21,946 bases of DNA from Ruminococcaceae bacterium UBA1244 (GTDB lineage: Bacteria > Bacillota > Clostridia > Oscillospirales > Acutalibacteraceae). The stretch is from contig DBWG01000120.1 of the NCBI GenBank assembly GCA_002308635.1, forward strand, positions 3,237-25,182, in the 5' to 3' direction. This document shows positions 14,781-21,764 of this stretch, in pieces. Made by a program: the position numbers and the translations under genes. Numbering within the stretch: position 1 is the first letter of the stretch; the number at the start of each line of letters is the position of its first letter. Under the pieces are notes generated by a model that worked only from the letters and a program-made list of their open reading frames with translations, was not told the origin of the DNA and made no database searches.

Positions 14781-14812
14781 TTTAAGATGTTTTTAAGAAG
14801 TATGAGTATAAT
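14781..14812 (+). promoter_or_regulatory. Second direct-repeat promoter with the same operator layout
   Basis: TTTAAGA at 14781-14787 and again at 14792-14798 (11-base period), then eight bases and TATAAT (14807-14812). Repeat sequence, four-base gap and distance to the -10 box are identical to the promoter at 12253-12284. No -35 hexamer is visible. It points toward the operon starting at 15076. Confidence 0.7.
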
Positions 14813-14879
14813 CTGAGTCAGGGAATAAAATCGAGAAGAAATTCAAAATGCTTTGGACACGCATGATGACCAGAGTATC

Positions 14880-14914
14880 AGCCAGTATCGGTATTTATGG
14901 TACTGGCTTTTATA
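14880..14914 (+). terminator. Terminator-like hairpin in the leader of the pseudo-two-component operon
   Basis: AGCCAGTA (14880-14887) pairs with TACTGGCT (14901-14908), extended inward by two pairs, and is followed by TTT and an AT tract. It would end an RNA of about 90-95 bases made from the promoter at 14781-14812. The T tract is short, so partial read-through is likely. The remaining 160 bases to the next gene are AT-rich and hold a 13-base palindrome, ATACTT-C-AAGTAT (15037-15049), with only a weak TATGAT -10 candidate at 15047-15052. Confidence 0.55.
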
Positions 14915-15075
14915 TTCTCAGATAATTTGCATAGAAGTTATGTGATTGCCTTTTTGTTGGAAAATATTGAAATCATTCAAGGAATAATTCATTAAATCTT
15001 TATTTGTATTTAACACCAAAGAAAAATTAATATTTTATACTTCAAGTATGATAAAGATAAGACGGAGGTGCTGAG

Positions 15076-15678
15076 ATGAAACTTCTTTTAGCCGACCCGG
15101 ACAGAGATTTTCTTGAGGCATTCAAGATTCTTCTGACCCTGTCGGATTATTCCGTAAAAACAGCGTTTGACGGAACTCAGGTGATACAAAAGCTGCATGA
15201 AGAACGCTTTGATGCTCTGATCGTCAACAGCGACATACCAAGGATATCTGCTTCTGAAATAATAAAAAAGTGCAGGGAAATGAATATCCCGACAGTCATC
15301 GTTTCAGACAGAAAGATCAACTCTGCGATACTTACACACGGCATGATCGGAAATGCCTATCTACAGCTTCCTTTCCTGCCTTACGAATTGACATCTGCTG
15401 TCAGAGGTGTCATAGAAAATTCAAACAGCAAAGAGATACTCCGCTATGAGGACACGAGCATTGATGCCGGCAGTTTTTCTCTATGTGACACACTTCCGGT
15501 AACGTGTGATGAGATCAATGTCTACCGTTCCCTGATAAAAAAGGAACCGCTGGATTTCAAGACCTACGATCCTTATATCACATCTCTGAACTATAAGTTT
15601 GAAAAGCTAAAAAAATTGACCCGTATCAAATATCTGATAAATGAAGGGTATAGGTTGGTGACGATAAAAAATGGATAA
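15076..15678 (+). CDS. Pseudo-response regulator (degenerate OmpR-type)
   Basis: A 200-residue protein with the plan of an OmpR regulator but without phosphorylation chemistry. The receiver (1 to about 115) starts KLLLADPDRDF. Aligned to the intact regulator at 12311, the acceptor Asp is N51 (in LIVNSDIP), the conserved Lys is L98 (in LQLPF), and one of the acidic pair is P8. The C-terminal part (about 125-200) still ends like a winged helix, with LNYKFEKLKKLTRIKYLINEGYRLV, but is some 20 residues shorter than normal, mostly in the recognition-helix region, so DNA binding is doubtful. A perfect GGAGGTG ribosome site (15064-15070) shows it is translated well. The kinase-like gene overlaps its last eight bases. 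Confidence 0.85.
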   Translation: MKLLLADPDRDFLEAFKILLTLSDYSVKTAFDGTQVIQKLHEERFDALIVNSDIPRISASEIIKKCREMNIPTVIVSDRKINSAILTHGMIGNAYLQLPFLPYELTSAVRGVIENSNSKEILRYEDTSIDAGSFSLCDTLPVTCDEINVYRSLIKKEPLDFKTYDPYITSLNYKFEKLKKLTRIKYLINEGYRLVTIKNG

Positions 15679-16996
15679 AGCAAGAAAAAAATTTATACTG
15701 TTGTCAGAGCTTACCGTTATGCTTCTGCTTGCGGTACTGCTTTCGGTAATCAATATCCTCAGTTTTACAATGGCTGCTGAGGATGCGGATCATCTTACGG
15801 AAAGTATTTCCCATAATCAGGGGTTCATAAAGGGCTTTGTTCCGGAATTTTCTCCTGAACAGGAGGACAATGCACAAGGTCAGCCGCCGCAGGAGACCTC
15901 AGACGATGGACAGATGACCGATCAGACACAAAACAATAACGGCAGTGCCTATAAAAACAAAAAGCGTGATGTCAAGCCATTTATTCTAAACGGAGGCAGG
16001 GGAGGCATGGGACCGAATTCTCCTGATATGAACAACTCGCTCAGATACTTCACAGTGGCTTTTGACAAAGATGATAACGCCGAGATGATTGATTTCAGGA
16101 TGTCTGCCGTCAGTGAAGACGAGGCAAAGGAATGGGCGGAGAGCCTTATAGACGGTTCGACCGGCTGGACAAACACATCCTACCGCTACCGTGTCTACAC
16201 AATAGGTGACAGGACCTATGTAACTGTAATAGATCAGGGGCGTGAGCTTTGGCAGTCATACAGGATACTTATAATATCCATCGTCGGCGGAGCAGTGCTC
16301 ATCGTTCTGAGTTTCTTCCTGTTCCACTTTATCGGCAGAAAGCTGTTCAGACCAATAGAAGAGGCTGACAGAAAGCAGAAACAGTTTATCGCCCGTCTTG
16401 AAAGCGAATTCAAAATGCCGCTTACGATAATCAATGCCGATACGGAATCCCTCGAGATCAAAAACGGCGAAAATGAACAGACAAAATCCATCAATAAACA
16501 GGTCAAGCGCATGACGAGACTTGTAAAGGAATTTGGTTCACTGTCGGTAGTTGATGAACCGGCTCAGAAAACAAAGATCGACCTTTCGGGTCTTATGACC
16601 GCTGTGCTTGAGAACAGCCGAAAATCGTTTGATGAGAAAAAGATCGAACTTTCCTGTGATATCGAACCGGAAATTTTTTACACCATAAGCGATGAAGCGA
16701 TAAGAAAAATAATGAGAGAGCTGATATCGAACTCCCTCAGATTTTCAAATTCAAAAGCTTCATACTCTCTCAAAAAACACAAGGACCGCATAAAGATCTG
16801 TCAGATGAATGACACCTCTCTTGCTGACGGAAGCTATGACCAGATATTCGACAGGTTTACTGTACTCGATAATGCCGAAAAATCCGGCGGTTCGGGACTC
16901 GGACTGTCTTATGTCAAGGAAGCCGTGAGAGCTTCAAACGGAAGGATCAGTGCAAGAGTAAAGAACGGGATCATGATAATAGAGATAAATTTGTGA
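15671..16996 (+). CDS. Pseudo-histidine kinase
   Basis: A 441-residue membrane protein with kinase architecture and a missing phospho-acceptor. TM1 is about 8-35 and TM2 about 198-221. The external region has a Gln/Asp/Pro-rich disordered part (about 60-120) and a folded sensor (about 124-195) that resembles the sensor of the intact kinase at 12985. In the HisKA position the sequence is ARLESEFKMP, so the expected His is S245. The ATP-binding domain keeps an N-box Asn (N354 in LISNSLRFS) and the GGSGLGL lid (406-412), but the DxGxG box is not recognisable (region around MNDTSLADG). It may still bind ATP, but autophosphorylation on His is not expected. Its ribosome site is weak; the eight-base overlap with the pseudo-regulator suggests translational coupling. 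Confidence 0.85.
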   Translation: MDKARKKFILLSELTVMLLLAVLLSVINILSFTMAAEDADHLTESISHNQGFIKGFVPEFSPEQEDNAQGQPPQETSDDGQMTDQTQNNNGSAYKNKKRDVKPFILNGGRGGMGPNSPDMNNSLRYFTVAFDKDDNAEMIDFRMSAVSEDEAKEWAESLIDGSTGWTNTSYRYRVYTIGDRTYVTVIDQGRELWQSYRILIISIVGGAVLIVLSFFLFHFIGRKLFRPIEEADRKQKQFIARLESEFKMPLTIINADTESLEIKNGENEQTKSINKQVKRMTRLVKEFGSLSVVDEPAQKTKIDLSGLMTAVLENSRKSFDEKKIELSCDIEPEIFYTISDEAIRKIMRELISNSLRFSNSKASYSLKKHKDRIKICQMNDTSLADGSYDQIFDRFTVLDNAEKSGGSGLGLSYVKEAVRASNGRISARVKNGIMIIEINL

Positions 16997-17015
16997 GAAA
17001 CGGAGGTGATCTCTT

Positions 17016-17747
17016 ATGTCTGTTGTTTCAAATCCCATAGTGGTCATGAAACGCTATGAAATGAAATACATTATGAGTCCTGAACAGACAGAGTATTTCA
17101 AAAAAAGTGTTGAAGGCTATATGAAGATCGACAAATTCGGTCTTACATCTATCGCTTCACTATACTATGATACTCCGAATTACAGGCTCATACGAACATC
17201 AATAGAAAAGCCGGCTTTCAAAGAAAAGATAAGGCTCCGTTCATACGGTATTGCGACCGATGAATCGCCAGTGTTCCTCGAATTGAAGCGCAAGGCTTAC
17301 GGGATAGTCTATAAGCGCAGAGTGCAGTCCACAATACCGCTCGTAAACAAGTTTTTTTACGGCGAAGGCGATATATGTGCAGGCGGTCAGATAAACAAGG
17401 AGATCACCACCTTCAGGGATTACTATCAGACTCTTGTTCCTGCCTGTCTTATCATATATGACAGGATAGCATATTTTCAGCCCGACGGAGATCTCCGGCT
17501 TACAATAGACCACAACCCAAGATACAGATGTGAAGACCTGAATCTTACAACTTCGATGGAAGGTAATTCACTTCTCAATAAAGGGTATACGATCCTTGAA
17601 GTAAAGGTTCAGCAGTCAGTTCCGCTTTGGCTCTCGGCAATTCTGACCAAAGGAAAAATATTCAAAGGCAGCTTCTCAAAATACGGCGAAGCCTATAAAC
17701 AGCAGCTTATCAAAGTTAAAAATGAAAGGAACGATCATTATGTTTGA
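17016..17747 (+). CDS. VTC-domain polyphosphate polymerase family protein
   Basis: A 243-residue protein made of one VTC/CYTH-type tunnel domain. Eukaryotic VTC4 makes polyphosphate from ATP with this fold; bacterial members are called polyphosphate polymerase domain proteins, often without direct proof. The basic and acidic residues expected to line the tunnel are present: RYEMKY (13-18), KIRLRSY (71-77), ELKRK (89-93), KRR (100-102), R150, ILEVK (193-197) and FSKYGEAY at the C-terminal helix (220-227). No SPX domain or membrane segment is present. GGAGGTG precedes the ATG 19 bases after the pseudo-kinase stop, and the DUF4956 gene overlaps its end by eight bases, so all four genes look like one operon. 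Confidence 0.9.
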   Translation: MSVVSNPIVVMKRYEMKYIMSPEQTEYFKKSVEGYMKIDKFGLTSIASLYYDTPNYRLIRTSIEKPAFKEKIRLRSYGIATDESPVFLELKRKAYGIVYKRRVQSTIPLVNKFFYGEGDICAGGQINKEITTFRDYYQTLVPACLIIYDRIAYFQPDGDLRLTIDHNPRYRCEDLNLTTSMEGNSLLNKGYTILEVKVQQSVPLWLSAILTKGKIFKGSFSKYGEAYKQQLIKVKNERNDHYV

Positions 17748-18414
17748 TACAATTTATACTACAGAGGGAGTTACAGCCTCTCAGTTTTTTATAATGGCAG
17801 TGGCTTCGCTTCTATCAGGATTTGTCTTTGCATGGCTCATATCCTTTAAGATAAGGGCGAAAAAACGGTTCTTTATAGTGACGGCAGTTGTACCGTTTGT
17901 AGTTTCGGCGGTCATCACATTTGTAAGCGGAAATATCGGTGCAGGCGTTGCAGTCGGCGGAGCATTCAGTCTCATACGTTTCAGAAGCGCACCCGGCAGT
18001 GCCGACGAGATAACATCACTTCTTATCGCAATGGGTTCAGGCATAGCCTTCGGAATGGGATATGTTTCTTACGGAGTTATAATCCTTGTGGGAATGGCAG
18101 TAATTTTCATCGTGCTTTCGCTTCTGCCTGTATTTGAACACAAGGGTATGTCAGAAGAAAGAATGCTTCGCATAACTATTCCCGAATCTCTTGAATACTC
18201 CGGCGCATTCGATGATACATTCAGCCATTATCTCAAGAGCTATGAAAATGCCGGCGTTAAAACTACCGGTATGGGTTCAATGTTCAGACTCTCATTCAAG
18301 ATCGTAATGAAGGATCCCGCTGAGGAAAAGGAATTCATAGACGAGCTTAGAACAAAGAACGGCAACCTTGAGATCTCTGTTCTTCCTTATACCGAACCTC
18401 AGAACCAGCTTTAA
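17740..18414 (+). CDS. DUF4956 membrane protein
   Basis: A 224-residue integral membrane protein of family DUF4956. Hydrophobic segments lie near 15-36, 44-63, 67-78, 92-106 and 109-130, followed by a cytosolic domain (131-224). The conserved family core GGAFSLIRFRSAPGSADEI is at 73-91. The ATG at 17740 (with AAAGGA at 17725-17730) is preferred over an in-frame ATG at 17722. DUF4956 genes commonly sit beside VTC-domain polyphosphate polymerase genes, often with spore-coat CotH-type kinases, and a role in polyphosphate handling or membrane placement is inferred from that neighbourhood. No CotH gene is in this window. It is the last gene of the operon before a very strong terminator. Confidence 0.88.
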   Translation: MFDTIYTTEGVTASQFFIMAVASLLSGFVFAWLISFKIRAKKRFFIVTAVVPFVVSAVITFVSGNIGAGVAVGGAFSLIRFRSAPGSADEITSLLIAMGSGIAFGMGYVSYGVIILVGMAVIFIVLSLLPVFEHKGMSEERMLRITIPESLEYSGAFDDTFSHYLKSYENAGVKTTGMGSMFRLSFKIVMKDPAEEKEFIDELRTKNGNLEISVLPYTEPQNQL

Positions 18415-18440
18415 AAGTTTTTTAATCAAAAATCATGCTG

Positions 18441-18486
18441 AAAAATTCCCGATACATCTCCGAAAGGAAATGTATCGGGAATTTTT
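18441..18486 (+). terminator. Strong intrinsic terminator after DUF4956
   Basis: A perfect 17-bp stem pairs 18441-18457 with 18470-18486, with an inner TCC/GGA stem capped by a GAAA tetraloop (18462-18465). The 3' arm ends in five T residues. Confidence 0.93.
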
Positions 18487-18499
18487 GGTACATATAATG

Positions 18500-18508
18500 T
18501 GATATAAT
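18500..18508 (+). promoter_or_regulatory. Possible extended -10 promoter in the gap before nrdD
   Basis: TGATATAAT at 18500-18508 matches an extended -10 element without a -35 hexamer. It would read into the palindrome CGGATA-A-TATCCG (18522-18534), a T tract and the long hairpin at 18554-18594. Confidence 0.3.
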
Positions 18509-18553
18509 ATTATTTGAAGAGCGGATAATATCCGTTTTTTACCCCCTTTTTTT

Positions 18554-18594
18554 AAGTCAGACGTGTAATGCTTTTTACTTTACATGTCTGACTT
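18554..18594. repeat. Long imperfect hairpin in the 454-base gap before nrdD
   Basis: Bases 18554-18568 pair with 18580-18594 over 15 positions with a single G-T wobble, around an 11-base T-rich loop. It is preceded, not followed, by a T run (18547-18553), so it is not an ordinary terminator in either direction. Confidence 0.65.
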
Positions 18595-18684
18595 TGGCTT
18601 GCCGTCCGGCTTTTAGTGAATAGTTATAATTTTTTTGTGAAACCGTAGGGCATTTTTTCTTTCATTCATTTTGCACGAATTTAT

Positions 18685-18700
18685 AGAATATATATTGTAC
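18685..18700. promoter_or_regulatory. NrdR box 2 (upstream)
   Basis: The core ATATATATTG (18688-18697) differs from the NrdR core CwATATATwG at the first base. It lies exactly 32 bases upstream of the better box, about three helical turns, the usual spacing of paired NrdR boxes. Confidence 0.7.
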
Positions 18701-18710
18701 CGAAATATAC

Positions 18711-18739
18711 TTGACAATACTATATATTGTGGTTATAAT
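18711..18739 (+). promoter_or_regulatory. Consensus sigma-A promoter of nrdD
   Basis: TTGACA (18711-18716), a 17-base spacer and TATAAT (18734-18739). The leader to nrdD is about 120 bases. Confidence 0.9.
18717..18732. promoter_or_regulatory. NrdR box 1 between -35 and -10
   Basis: ATACTATATATTGTGG contains a perfect core CTATATATTG (18720-18729). It fills the spacer of the nrdD promoter, so bound NrdR repressor would directly block RNA polymerase. Confidence 0.82.
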
Positions 18740-18749
18740 GAGATACAGT

Positions 18750-18790
18750 CGCAATGCTTCAATGACCCAAAAGAGCATTGTGCTATTTTT
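18750..18790 (+). terminator. Terminator-like hairpin in the nrdD leader
   Basis: Bases 18750-18759 can pair with 18773-18782 (CAATGCT/AGCATTG core plus flanking pairs), and five T residues follow after three bases (18786-18790). The stem is modest and the loop is 13 bases, so it may be a weak attenuator or a chance hairpin. Confidence 0.4.
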
Positions 18791-18868
18791 CTCTTATATT
18801 TTTACAAAGATACGGCATGATAATTGTTTTTTACAAAGCAAAAAAGCTTTTGATTGGAGATGTTTTTA

Positions 18869-21085
18869 ATGAAGATCATCAAGAGGAATTCTTCGGAGGA
18901 GGTATTTAACGGAGAAAAGATCGTAAATGCTGTTACCAAGGCAAACAACGCCTGTGACAGAAGTTATCTTACTCCGGAACAGATTCAGGACATTGCCGAA
19001 TATGTTGAATACAAATGTTCAAAAATGGGCAGGGCAGTTTCTGTAGAAGAGATACAGGATATGGTAGAGGATCAGATAATGTCAAAGGGTGCTTTTGAGC
19101 TTGCAAGACGTTATGTAAAGTACCGCTATACACGTTCTCTTATCAGACGTGCAAACACTACCGACAACAAGATACTCAGCCTTATCGAGTGCAACAACGA
19201 AGAGGTCAAGCAGGAAAATTCAAACAAGAATCCGACCGTAAACAGCGTTCAGCGTGACTATATGGCAGGTGAGGTCAGCAAGGACCTTACAAAGCGTATC
19301 CTTCTTTCTGATGATATAGTTGAGGCTCACGAGAACGGCATCATCCACTTCCACGACAGCGACTACTTCGCTCAGCATATGCACAACTGCGATCTTGTCA
19401 ACCTCGAAGATATGCTCCAGAACGGCACAGTCATCAGCGAAACACTTATCGAAAAGCCACACAGCTTTTCTACTGCCTGCAATATCGCTACTCAGATAAT
19501 CGCTCAGGTTGCCTCGAACCAGTATGGCGGACAGAGCATAAGCCTTACTCACCTTGCTCCGTTCGTCCAGATATCGAGAGAAAAAATAAGACGTGAATTC
19601 AATGCTGAGCTTGATGAGATGGGTGTTGCTATACCCGAAGAAAAGATCGCAGATATCGTTGAGGAAAGGCTCCGCAAGGAGATCACAAAGGGTGTCCAGA
19701 CTATCCAGTATCAGGTAGTCACACTTCTCACAACAAACGGACAGGCTCCTTTTGTTACTGTATTCATGTATCTTAACGAAGCAAAAGACGAGCAGGAAAA
19801 GAAAGACCTTGCCATGATAATCGAGGAGACACTCCGTCAGCGCTATATCGGTGTTAAGAATGAGGAGGGAGTATGGGTAACTCCTGCGTTCCCGAAGCTC
19901 ATCTATGTTCTTGAGGAGGACAACATTACAAAGGACAGCAAATACTGGTATCTGACAGAGCTTGCCGCAAAATGTACCGCAAAGAGAATGGTGCCGGATT
20001 ATATTTCCGAGAAGGTAATGCTCAAAAACAAGATAGACAAAAACGGCGACGGCCACTGCTACACCTGCATGGGATGCCGCAGCTTCCTGACTCCTTATGT
20101 TGACGAAAACGGAAAGCCTAAATATTACGGACGCTTCAATCAGGGCGTTGTTACAGTCAACCTTGTTGATATCGGACTTTCTGCACATAAAGATCTTAAC
20201 CGTTTCTGGGAGATCTTTGACGAGAGAATGGATCTTTGTCACAGAGCGCTCAGAGCAAGACATGAAAGACTTAAAGGTACGCTTTCGGATGCCGCACCAA
20301 TACTCTGGCAGTACGGCGCTATTTCAAGACTCAAAAAAGGCGAACCGATCGACAAGCTTCTCTACGGCGGATATTCAACTATTTCACTGGGCTATGCCGG
20401 TCTTTGGGAATGTGTTTACAGCCTTATCGGCAAGAAGCTTAATGAAGAAGAAGGCAAGGAGCTTGGTCTTCAGATAATGAGAAAGCTCAATGAATACTGT
20501 GCAAAGTGGAAAAAGGCCGAGTGCATCGACTACAGCATCTACGGCACTCCTCTCGAAAGCACAACATACAAGTTTGCAAAATGCCTGCAAAAGCGTTTCG
20601 GCATAATAAAAGGCGTTACTGACAAGAATTACATCACAAACAGCTATCACGTCCATGTTACAGAAGAGATCAATGCTTTTGACAAGCTCAAGCTTGAATC
20701 AGAGTTCCAGACGCTCTCTCCTGGCGGTGCAATAAGCTATGTTGAAGTTCCTGATATGCAGGACAATATAGAAGCAGTTCTCAAAGTCATGCAGTTTATC
20801 TACGATAACATCATGTATGCAGAACTCAATACCAAGAGCGATTATTGTCAGGTCTGCGGCTATGACGGCGAAATACAGATCGTCACAGACGATGACGGAA
20901 AGCTTGTCTGGGAGTGCCCGAAATGCGGCAACCGTGACCAGAACAAGATGAACGTTGCCCGCAGGACCTGCGGATATATCGGTTCACAGTTCTGGAATCA
21001 GGGAAGAACACAGGAGATAAAGGAAAGAGTGCTTCACCTTTCAAACCATACCTTTGCCGAAGCTGAAAAGGCTGTAAACGAATAA
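18869..21085 (+). CDS. nrdD: Anaerobic (class III) ribonucleoside-triphosphate reductase
   Basis: Reduces ribonucleoside triphosphates to deoxy forms under anaerobic conditions with a glycyl radical made by NrdG. The ATG at 18869 follows TTGGAGA with an eight-base spacer. The 738-residue protein starts with an ATP-cone allosteric domain (about 1-95). The catalytic part contains HFHDSDYFAQHMHNCDLVN (160-178), SFSTACNIATQI (199-210) and CYTCMGCRSFL (397-407), whose cysteines include the likely radical-transfer residues. The zinc site is C660, C663, C683 and C686, and the glycyl-radical site is RRTCGYIG with G702. The length and order are normal. Transcription is probably under NrdR control. nrdG follows after a terminator. 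Confidence 0.97.
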   Translation: MKIIKRNSSEEVFNGEKIVNAVTKANNACDRSYLTPEQIQDIAEYVEYKCSKMGRAVSVEEIQDMVEDQIMSKGAFELARRYVKYRYTRSLIRRANTTDNKILSLIECNNEEVKQENSNKNPTVNSVQRDYMAGEVSKDLTKRILLSDDIVEAHENGIIHFHDSDYFAQHMHNCDLVNLEDMLQNGTVISETLIEKPHSFSTACNIATQIIAQVASNQYGGQSISLTHLAPFVQISREKIRREFNAELDEMGVAIPEEKIADIVEERLRKEITKGVQTIQYQVVTLLTTNGQAPFVTVFMYLNEAKDEQEKKDLAMIIEETLRQRYIGVKNEEGVWVTPAFPKLIYVLEEDNITKDSKYWYLTELAAKCTAKRMVPDYISEKVMLKNKIDKNGDGHCYTCMGCRSFLTPYVDENGKPKYYGRFNQGVVTVNLVDIGLSAHKDLNRFWEIFDERMDLCHRALRARHERLKGTLSDAAPILWQYGAISRLKKGEPIDKLLYGGYSTISLGYAGLWECVYSLIGKKLNEEEGKELGLQIMRKLNEYCAKWKKAECIDYSIYGTPLESTTYKFAKCLQKRFGIIKGVTDKNYITNSYHVHVTEEINAFDKLKLESEFQTLSPGGAISYVEVPDMQDNIEAVLKVMQFIYDNIMYAELNTKSDYCQVCGYDGEIQIVTDDDGKLVWECPKCGNRDQNKMNVARRTCGYIGSQFWNQGRTQEIKERVLHLSNHTFAEAEKAVNE

Positions 21086-21094
21086 CACAAACTA

Positions 21095-21134
21095 AAAAAG
21101 CACCTTATGACCTGATAGTTATAAGGTGCTTTTT
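21095..21134 (+). terminator. Intrinsic terminator between nrdD and nrdG
   Basis: AAAAAGCACCTTAT (21095-21108) pairs perfectly with ATAAGGTGCTTTTT (21121-21134). It would limit nrdG to read-through transcripts, since I see no clear promoter in the 21 bases left before nrdG. Confidence 0.9.
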
Positions 21135-21155
21135 ACAAAAAAGAGGCGGATAAAA

Positions 21156-21698
21156 ATGTACATTGGAGAAATGATCACAGCCGACAGCGCAAACGGTACC
21201 GGTATCCGTGTGAGTATTTTTGTTTCTGGGTGTACGAATCACTGCAAAGGCTGTTTTCAGCCGGAAACATGGGACTTTGAATACGGCAGACCATATACTC
21301 CTGAAATAGAAAATATGATAATGTCCGAGCTTTCCAAAAGCTACTATGACGGACTGACGATTCTCGGCGGCGAACCGTTTGAATTGTCGAACCAAAGAGA
21401 AATTGTAAAGCTCATCAGCAGGGTAAAGACCGAACTTCCCGACAGAAATATATGGATATATACGGGCTTTACATACGACAAGGATCTGATTCCCGGAGGC
21501 TGCCGCTATATTGAGTGTACAGATGAAATACTTGACAGTATAGATATGCTCGTAGACGGCAGATTTGTGCTTGAACTCAGGAATATTTCGCTCACTTTCA
21601 GAGGCTCAGAGAACCAGCGCATCATAGACATGAAAAAAACAAGAGAACAGGGAAGAGTGGTTCTGTCGGAGCTTATGGAAAGGTCGAACAGAAAATAG
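21156..21698 (+). CDS. nrdG: Anaerobic ribonucleotide reductase activating protein
   Basis: A radical SAM enzyme that uses a 4Fe-4S cluster and S-adenosylmethionine to install the glycyl radical on NrdD. The 180-residue protein begins at the ATG at 21156, after AGAGGCGG; the frame is open upstream only into the terminator. The cluster motif is CTNHCKGC (C26, C30, C33), followed by FQPETWDF, a family signature. LTILGGEPFE is the SAM-binding GGE motif. WIYTGFTYD and the late VDGRFV are also typical of NrdG. It is the expected partner downstream of nrdD, separated from it by a terminator, which would make the activase less abundant than the reductase. Confidence 0.96.
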   Translation: MYIGEMITADSANGTGIRVSIFVSGCTNHCKGCFQPETWDFEYGRPYTPEIENMIMSELSKSYYDGLTILGGEPFELSNQREIVKLISRVKTELPDRNIWIYTGFTYDKDLIPGGCRYIECTDEILDSIDMLVDGRFVLELRNISLTFRGSENQRIIDMKKTREQGRVVLSELMERSNRK

Positions 21699-21710
21699 AA
21701 CATAAAAACT

Positions 21711-21742
21711 CCGGCGCTCGCAATATAACGGGCGCCGGTTTT
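21711..21742 (+). terminator. Intrinsic terminator after nrdG
   Basis: CCGGCGCTCG (21711-21720) pairs with CGGGCGCCGG (21729-21738) with one wobble, around an eight-base loop, followed by four T residues. Confidence 0.85.
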
Positions 21743-21764
21743 AGTGAATAAAATACTTCTTGCG

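Noticed and set aside
14848..14925. A 25-codon frame crossing the terminator-like hairpin
   Set aside because: Its GAGAAG ribosome site is weak and nothing supports translation; kept only as part of the attenuator finding.
18611..18622. TTTTAGTGAATA shared with 21739-21750
   Set aside because: A 12-base AT-rich match is expected by chance within a window this long, and the flanks do not align beyond a few bases.
19220..20263. A 347-codon minus-strand frame opposite nrdD
   Set aside because: It lies wholly inside the highly conserved nrdD coding sequence, has a cysteine- and valine-rich product with no recognisable domain, and is explained by codon bias on the opposite strand.
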